This document shows, piece after piece, positions 57,856-64,000 of a DNA stretch of 64,000 nt (position 1 is its first letter; each line of letters opens with the position of its first letter). The DNA is from Poronia punctata (Eukaryota > Ascomycota > Sordariomycetes > Xylariales > Xylariaceae): assembly GCA_022579005.1 (NCBI GenBank), contig MU401460.1, positions 311,886 to 375,885 of the forward strand, given 5' to 3'. The notes beneath the pieces are model-generated. The model searched no databases, had not been told where the DNA came from, and saw only the letters and a list, made by a program, of their open reading frames with translations. The position numbers were made by a program, and so were the translations under genes.

Positions 57856-58639
57856 ATGAATATCAAACCCCCTCCCCCTCCTCCTCAATCATCCCCCCCA
57901 CCCTCCCATTCCCATTCCCTCTCCCTATCTAAAGCCCTCCCCGCCGACGCAACCCGCATAGCAGAGATCCACATGTTAGCATTCCGTTCCAACGCCCTAT
58001 TACACGTACAATTCCCCACTCCCGAGTCCCGCGGGGAATTACAAGAGATGTCTCTACGGCTCAAGACTTTGGCCGATATAGAACAACAAAACACCACGGT
58101 ACTCGTCGTTCGCGATGATGATAAAATTCCAGTAGCATTTGCCAAATGGTCTTGTTTTAATCCCGAAAAAAACGACCCGGAATCGGAGTCGGAATCGGAG
58201 TGGATATGGCCTCGGGACACGAATATGATTGCTTTGAATGCTTGGGCGGAAATTACGGAAGAGGCGAGGGTGAGGGTTATGCGGGATGTGGATTGTTATT
58301 ATCGTATGTTTTGTTTCTTCTTTTCCTCTTCTTCTTTTTTATGATGAAGTAGGTAGGCAAGGTAATGATTTTCTCACCGTCGCGGGAACAAAATTTCGAA
58401 ATTTAGATCTCAGTTTCATGGGCACACATCCAGATTACGAGAGGAGAGGCGCTGCTTCGAAACTGGTGAAATGGGGTATGGAGCAGTGTATTCGCCATCA
58501 TGTGCCGGCTTATCTGGAAAGTACACTAGAGGCTGCTCCGTTCTATGAAAAACTAGGCTTTAGGGCCATAGACGAGGTGTCATTGGAATATGACGAGGGA
58601 AAGGTCTACAAAGAGATTATATTCCGGTATGATCCTTAA
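57856..58639 (+). CDS. GNAT family N-acetyltransferase
   Basis: Two exons, 57856-58303 and 58353-58639, give 244 aa; the acceptor could instead lie three bases upstream, in the same frame. The N-terminus is Pro/Ser-rich, then a GNAT fold begins at SKALPADATRIAEIHMLAF. The acetyl-CoA loop is in exon 2: LSFMGTHPDYERRGAASKLV, matching the R/Q-x-x-G-x-G/A motif, followed by YLESTLEAAPFYEKLGFRAI. This resembles the small fungal GNAT proteins near puromycin-type acetyltransferases, acting on an amine substrate I cannot name. A run of acidic Glu-Ser repeats lies around residue 113. The 3' end is 116 bp from the convergent stop of the kinase-like gene. Confidence 0.87.
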
Positions 58640-58754
58640 ACTCCCCCCATTGTATCAGACCCCTGAGGGTGGGTAGAAACATCTAGATACAAAATAAAAG
58701 GAAAAGGATAGTTCAAACAGAAGAAGAAGTTGATGAGATTCCCCGATTTATTGT

Positions 58755-61700
58755 TTAGCGAGTCAGATTCTTGTAAGACCCTTTATACCTGGCAGAGCGA
58801 GTTGGTCGTCCAGTGGGATTGACAGCTGGAGCGTCATTGTTGGCGCTATCGTCTCGTGTGCTGTTCTCCTCTACGTTCTCTCCCTCACCCGTCGCTTTAT
58901 CGGTTGTGGCCGTCTTATCTTCACCTTCGCCCTTGCTGGCGTCGCCGCCACCGTCGTCCTTGCTCTCACTTTTATCTGCGTCCGCGGAATCTGCTGTAGC
59001 TTTGGCCTGGGCTGTAGCTTTGCTCTTAGCTGTAGCCCTGGACTTAGCCGGAGCTTTTGGTTTGGCCGGCGCTTTTGGCTTAGGGGGGGCTTTTGGCTTG
59101 GCCGGCGCCTTTGGCTTGGCAGGAGCTTTCGCTTTGGCAGCCGTTTTTCTTTTCTTGGGTGCTTTGGGTTCATCTCCGGTCTCGGGATCCGGATCCGGAT
59201 CGGCTGCCGCTTTTCTTTTCCTGGGAGCTTTGGGCTTATCCGCTGTTTCCGAGTCGGCGCCGGCTTCTGATTCTACTGCGGCTTTTCTTTTTCCCTTTGG
59301 CTTTGGTTTGGCTTTGGGTTTAGATTTGGCTGCGGGTTTTGTTTTTGCATCATCTTCGTCCTGGGGCTGGTCCTCAGACTGGTCTGCGGCTTTTGGTTCA
59401 ACAACACCTTCGCCTTCGCCTTCTTCACCCTGCGACTTGTCAGCGGCTTTCGTCGGTTTTGTTTTTTTCTGAGCTTTGGGATTATCTTCGGGGTCGGCTG
59501 CTGCCTTTCGTTTTCTGGTAGCTTTTGGCTTGGTTACGGCCTCGGTCTCGGTGTCGGCGTCGGCATCGGCATCGGTTTCGGGTTTAGCTGAATCTGTCGC
59601 CTTCCCTTTAGCTTTAGGTTTCGCTTTGGATTTAGGCTTGGCCGTGGCTTCGGGTTCCACGACAATTTCTTCTTCGTTCTGGGGTTGGTCCTGAGACTGC
59701 TCCGCGGCTTCGGGTTGGGCTGTCGTCTTTCTCTTTCTAGTACCCTTGGGCTTATCTTCGGGATCGGCTGTTGCTTTTCGCTTCCTTGTAGCTTTGGGCT
59801 TCTCTGTGGTTACTGATTCGACGTCCGTTTCTGGTTTTGCTGCAGCCTTTGGTTTTGGCTTGGCTTTAGCCCTGGGTTTAGGTTTAGGTTTGGCTGCGGC
59901 CTCTGTTTCAGCAACACCTTCATCCTGGGGCTGGTCCGCGGCTTTGGGTACCCCTTCGTTTTCGTTTTCGCCTTCGCCCTGGGACTGATTCGTGCCCTCG
60001 CCCTCACCCCCGCCCTCACCCTTACCATCGTCTTCTACTTCTACTTTGGCTTTGGCTCCGCCACGACCACCTCCACGACCACGTCCTCTGGTAGAGCCTC
60101 CTCGGCCCCTTCCTCGGGTTGTACCTCCGCGTCCTCCTCTGGTGCCAGTCCCCCGGGTCACACTACCACGCCCACCTCGCGCACCGCGGCCACGAGCAGG
60201 CGCAGTACCGCCCCTCCCTAGAGGCAATTTTGTGCGTTTTCCGGCAGGTTTGGGTACTCCGGTGAGTTGCCCATCAGTAAAATCGGAATCTTCATTGGCC
60301 GTATTCTCCGCCGTGTTTTCGGCTGTATTCTCGACCGTAGCCGTCCGTAATTTAATCCTGATACGCCTATTCGCAGGTGCGGGTTCTGTGGGGGCCGGCG
60401 TCTTACTTCTCCCACTTCGTTTGGCCACAGCTTCACCGTCCGGCGGGTTACCGGAGTCGTCCGAAGAATTACCGGAGTCATCTTCAGGCCTGGCAGATGG
60501 TGGCGGAGGCAGTGACGGCTGAGTACTCGAGGCCCGTGGTTGATCTGAGCGTCTTCTCTGGCCACCCCCCTCCCAGAACTTCGTGCCCGGTGGATAACGG
60601 AGAACCACCACCTTGTGCCGCGGCCAACTGTTAGGGTACTCCTCTTCTAAATGTCTGATCGTTTCTAAAGACTTTGGGGCTGGATTCGTGTCTGATTGGG
60701 GATGACTTTTGCTCGAGTCGCTGCTGCTGTCGCTTTCACTAGAATCTAACTTGTAGTTTCTGTCATAGAACCATTGGTACTGCGGAAGACAAGTCAGTAT
60801 CGAAATCTTGTAGGAATCGTAGTGATGATGTTTGTTTTCCCGGACAAGTCCACCTCAGGTACTAGGACAAACATATAGACTTTAGTACTCACACGCTTTA
60901 GCTCAGGCGGCTTGGTCCATGAGACGTCTAGATGTCTTTGTATGTGAATGTCAGTAAGACTTTTGCTCCGCCACAAAACGGCTCAGACGGGGGCTGACCG
61001 TCGTTGTCGTTATCGTTGTTGTATTGGGGGATAGGGTAAGAACGGGATCGGATCTCGAAAACATACCTGCATACTTCGGGCTTGCGATAATTCTCGACCT
61101 TTTCCTCTGCCAGAGGCAAGATAAGCTTCAAGGTATCCTCAAGGGAGCGGAGCCGTTCGTAATTAGGAACATCCACACCGTCGATGGTTTGGGACTCCTC
61201 TACTTCGGACTCGGTAAACCCCCGGTATTCCCACCACCTCAAGACGTTAATAAGGTCTTCTGAATACAAACTGTCGCCTGAAACGTTCGCTAACTCCTCT
61301 AGTCCTGGGTTTACCTCCAGAGCTAACAGCCGACACATGATGGGTTAGTTCGAGTAACAATTGGCCGGGAATAGTCGAACAAAGTACTCACCGGGAATCT
61401 TTAATAAGTCCCGCAGGTCAAAATCCAATATTACACAGCACAACGTTTTAATTATGCCGTATAGAGAGTATGTGTCCTGCCATTCTTCCCTTTCTGGCCT
61501 CTGCCAGGCTCCTAGCTTGATATGGCGCGGGTCCTCGTCGTTGGCCTCGCATGCCTTTCCAAAATCGCCGAGAATCACCTCGGGGAATGCATTGACTTCG
61601 GTGACTTCTTCTGCATCCTCACAGCGAGCTTTGGGTCTGTAATGGAGAAAGATATTACTGAGAGATATATCACGATGGTGTATAGCTTTCGACAAGAGTT

Positions 61701-62689
61701 AGCCTATTCCTTCGCTTGTTTTCGCCGCCTACCATACGCGGATTTCGACAAAGGTGTGAATTACTTACGTTCCCAATTCTCCGGTCGCTCGTCCTCGCCT
61801 GGCTTAATGCCGGTATGCAAATACCTAACAGCTTCGAGCAGAGTCAGGAGCACGTGCCATACTTTCGAGTTTTATCAGTCAGTCTTTGACAGGTTTCTCA
61901 GAGAGAGAGAACAAAGGAGGATGGGATGTATAAATTCTACTAACTGAAGTGTTCTGGGACAGGACCGGCCTTCTTTTGTTGAAAAGTATCAATGAAATTG
62001 GCCAGAGTGCCTCCGTTATAGAAACTGAGTAAGTACGGTCAGCACAGACAGCAATGCAAGTGTCAATGGCACACAACAACTTACTTGAAATGGAGGCTCT
62101 GCGCAGGCGGCGTGAGTTGTCTCCACAGCAGCAATTCGCTGAAGTATACCCTCCGACGACCCCGTACGGCGATACGTCCTATTAGTTGTCTTTTGGCTTG
62201 AGGTGCCGTGGAGTATCGAAGATCAGGCACGTCCAAGAGCCTTCCAGGTTCATCTGTCTCACAGGCCGCCCCTATGATCTCTAACGTCAGCGAAGATGGG
62301 GCTGTAGAGGCGGATTCTTCCGTCTTGAAATCACAAAGGCCTGGATCATCACTGCATCGCCGAATACGATCAACACGATTTCAAAATAGACGCGACTTAC
62401 CTTGTTTCGGTATCTTGTTGATCAAGAGATATTTCGTTTTTGTAGACTCGACGATGAGTACGCGGGGGTTGATTGTGCTGATGAGGCTGAATCCGCGGAC
62501 TTGCAGATTGTCGTCTATCGACCAGACATCCTGGACATGTGGTATCAGTACTCCCAGTGCAGTAGACTCTTCGGACTCTGACAAGTTCTCTTCAGGTTTT
62601 GACATGTTCTCTTCGGGCTCTGACATGTTCTCTTCGGGCTCCGACACGTTCTCCTTGGGGCTTGACATGTTCTCTTCGGGTTCTGACAT
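58755..62689 (-). CDS. protein kinase-like protein with RGG box and long H1-like basic tail
   Basis: Eight minus-strand exons: 62689-62401, 62340-62085, 62024-61945, 61861-61769, 61685-61392, 61322-61067, 60935-60893 and 60779-58755, in frame throughout, 1111 aa. Residues 1-42 are six seven-residue repeats (MSEPEEN type). A kinase-like domain follows: FYNGGTLANFID, the catalytic loop HHRDISLSNIFLHYR (Asp near 245) and LGDFGKA (Asp near 280). The HRDIS-x-x-NI pattern recalls fungus-specific FunK1-type kinases; glycine-loop motifs are not obvious. Residues ~625-680 form an RGG/RGRG box. From ~690 to ~1090 the chain is Lys/Ala/Pro-rich, with KPKATRKRKA and AKPKAPAKPKA repeats like histone H1 tails or AT-hook-type sequences. 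It suggests a nucleic-acid-bound or chromatin kinase. Catalysis is unproven. Confidence 0.8.
62627..62689 (-). repeat. 21-bp coding tandem repeats (SEPEEN heptads)
   Basis: The first 126 coding bases are six units of 21 bp that encode variations of (M/V/L)SEPEEN; the first three lie in this interval and the rest continue to about 62564. The period is exactly seven codons. Confidence 0.8.
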
Positions 62690-63427
62690 GTTGACTTTGG
62701 GATATCGTAAAAGAAGAATTCGACAGAGATAGGATAGGGGGTATGTCTTGAGTGGGAATTAATTGTAACAACGGCTACTATGGAGGTCAAGATATCGTGG
62801 AGGGTACGAGGTAGTCTAGGACTCTAGGGGGCCCGGTTGATTAGGTTTCAACAAAGACGGTCGTCCCCCGTTTCCGGACAAAAAGTTATAAAAAGGGGAT
62901 AGGTAGAGGTACTGGGAACAATCGCTTCCTGAAATTGGCTGCCTTTGTCCGCAACGAATTTTTTTAACCCGTCCTTTAACATACAACCAATTGTTGTGTA
63001 ACTGATTGGGCAAGTGCAACCCTACCGCTGGGAACGGTTTACGGCCTGTCACCTGGTCATTTGTCCGGTAGAGAGAACGCCGAGCTAACTAGGTAGTTGG
63101 TCTAAACGGCAGTCGCACCACCTTTGCGCGCGCATGCATTTCATTTAGGTACCTGCCATTTTACTTTAAGATGTCGATATTAAGACTCTAGATTATTTAG
63201 AAAACACCTATGTGGTCAATGTCTTTACTCACGGAGAGTCCCATGTTTAACCCCAGGCCTACGTTTTACAATCTGTTCGTTGCCTTTTCTTCGTGTTTTA
63301 GACGTGCTGCAAGCTTGTTATCTATGCACCTCAAATGCCGGGCTGCCATTTTTTTTTTCGGCCACATCCCGTCCCCGTTCTCGTGTGGTTAAGGATCATC
63401 TTAATTATCAAAACTCCAACATCCAAT
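62690..63427. other. intergenic, promoter of the kinase-like gene
   Basis: The 0.74 kb upstream of the kinase-like ATG. No gene was seen. Confidence 0.5.
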
Positions 63428-63523
63428 GGTGAGATGGCCGAGTGGTTATGGCGCTGCGTTCAGGTTATCTGAACAAATTTCGCAGTGGAGCAATCCGCGT
63501 GGGTTCGAGTCCCACTCTCATCA
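63428..63523 (+). tRNA. tRNA-Leu(CAG) with a 15-nt intron
   Basis: The acceptor GGTGAGA pairs with TCTCATC (one G-U pair), with discriminator A. The D arm is GCCG...GGC, the anticodon stem CTGCG/CGCAG, and the loop TT-CAG-G is followed by a 15-nt intron whose TCTGAA can pair with the anticodon region. The long variable arm is GGA-GCAA-TCC, as in leucine tRNAs, and the T arm is GTGGG-TTCGAGT-CCCAC. The mature length is about 81 nt before CCA addition. Confidence 0.96.
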
Positions 63524-64000
63524 TGTATATCCAGTCCACTCCTTTCCGGAGCGGAAACTTTTTGGCTCCGTGATACTAATAGAATCTACGTGTAAATCAT
63601 AAAACATCATTCCCCCTTTTTTGTCTACGGGCCGTGGGTAGGTAAGGTAATTTAGAGGGATAGCTGATGCAATTGTTGTTATACTGATATTATGTGAGAC
63701 TTGAGAAGAGAATGAAATGCGCCTGGTTGCAAAGGCCGATGAACCAATCCATCGTGGTACATTTTCTCCAGCATCACCTCCCGGATATCCGTAGTCTTCA
63801 CTGAACGCATGACGCTGTCTGTACATTTATGTGTGCGAGGTGGCCTGCCCATCTGCCTGGCCCAATGAACTGGGACGTCGTAATGGCCACCGTTGTTTCT
63901 TAAGCCGGTGTTCCTCTTGCAGAGTCCGATAACATATAGGTATGCTACAGGAGTATCTTTTGGGAATTTGCAGCGCGGGATGGGAATCATGGTCCACATT
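63524..64000 (-). CDS. possible partial gene at right edge
   Basis: A minus-strand frame is open from the window edge (ATG at 63999, possibly continuing upstream outside) to a stop at 63679. It encodes about 106 residues with segments such as PVAYLYVIGLCKRN and TTDIREVMLEKMYHDGLVHR. No family is recognised. It could be the last exon of a gene that lies to the right, or a chance frame. Confidence 0.28.

Noticed and set aside
62545..62790. 81-codon minus frame with repeated Cys-Gln-Lys units
   Set aside because: Alternative frame of the 21-bp repeats that encode the SEPEEN heptads of the kinase-like gene.

Overview
The window reads as nuclear DNA of a filamentous ascomycete (Pezizomycotina, most likely a Sordariomycete). 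Genes are broken by short GT-AG introns, mostly about 50-110 nt, with CTAAC/CTGAC branch sites close to the acceptor. Several families are typical of such fungi: a Clr5-domain protein, a DUF1774 membrane protein, a single-LysM secreted protein, a class II hydrophobin and the 3' part of a NACHT/ANK-type gene. Two nuclear tRNA genes carry introns after position 37. No bacterial features, rRNA genes, CRISPR arrays or intact transposons were seen. Gene models were built by reading splice sites by eye and checking that the exon lengths sum to a multiple of three.

Layout. 1-1160: 3' end of a NACHT-type gene. 3892-4794 (-): DUF1774 membrane protein. 8460-9649 (+): Clr5 protein with two micro-exons. 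11476-12211 (+): cysteine dioxygenase. 14040-17078 (+): HIRAN-SNF2-RING (HLTF/RAD5-like) translocase. 18223-21098: small secreted proteins (a LysM protein, an orphan ORF, a six-cysteine protein). 23535-31738: housekeeping block with an Mpv17/SYM1 protein, phosphoglycerate kinase, SEM1/DSS1 and IML2. 33232-34821 (-): serine-rich conserved protein. 36115-37049 (-): HDDC2/YGK1-like nucleotidase. 37915-38007: tRNA-Glu(CTC). 38109-39225 (-): M20 peptidase. 40781-40949: tRNA-like Pol III-type locus. 41148-42157 (-): nitrilase. 43529-44440 (+): alpha/beta hydrolase. 45234-49330 (+): VPS9-ankyrin-PX protein. 53959-55730 (+): conserved unknown. 56199-56688 (-): class II hydrophobin lacking its last cysteine. 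57856-58639 (+): GNAT acetyltransferase. 58755-62689 (-): kinase-like protein fused to an RGG box and a very long histone-H1-like basic tail. 63428-63523: tRNA-Leu(CAG).

The genes do not form a recognisable biosynthetic cluster. The left and middle parts hold host-interaction or surface proteins (LysM protein, cysteine-rich protein, hydrophobin) interspersed with conserved metabolism, proteasome and trafficking genes. Intergenic DNA is long (up to 4.6 kb), microsatellite-rich, and repeatedly carries the 8-mer TACGAGTA or its complement, usually inside a CTAC-GA-GTAG quasi-palindrome. I counted at least 22 copies against about 2 expected by chance.

The strongest candidates for something undescribed are the dispersed quasi-palindrome, the tRNA-like locus at 40781-40949 with a structured insert, and the kinase/RGG/H1-tail fusion.
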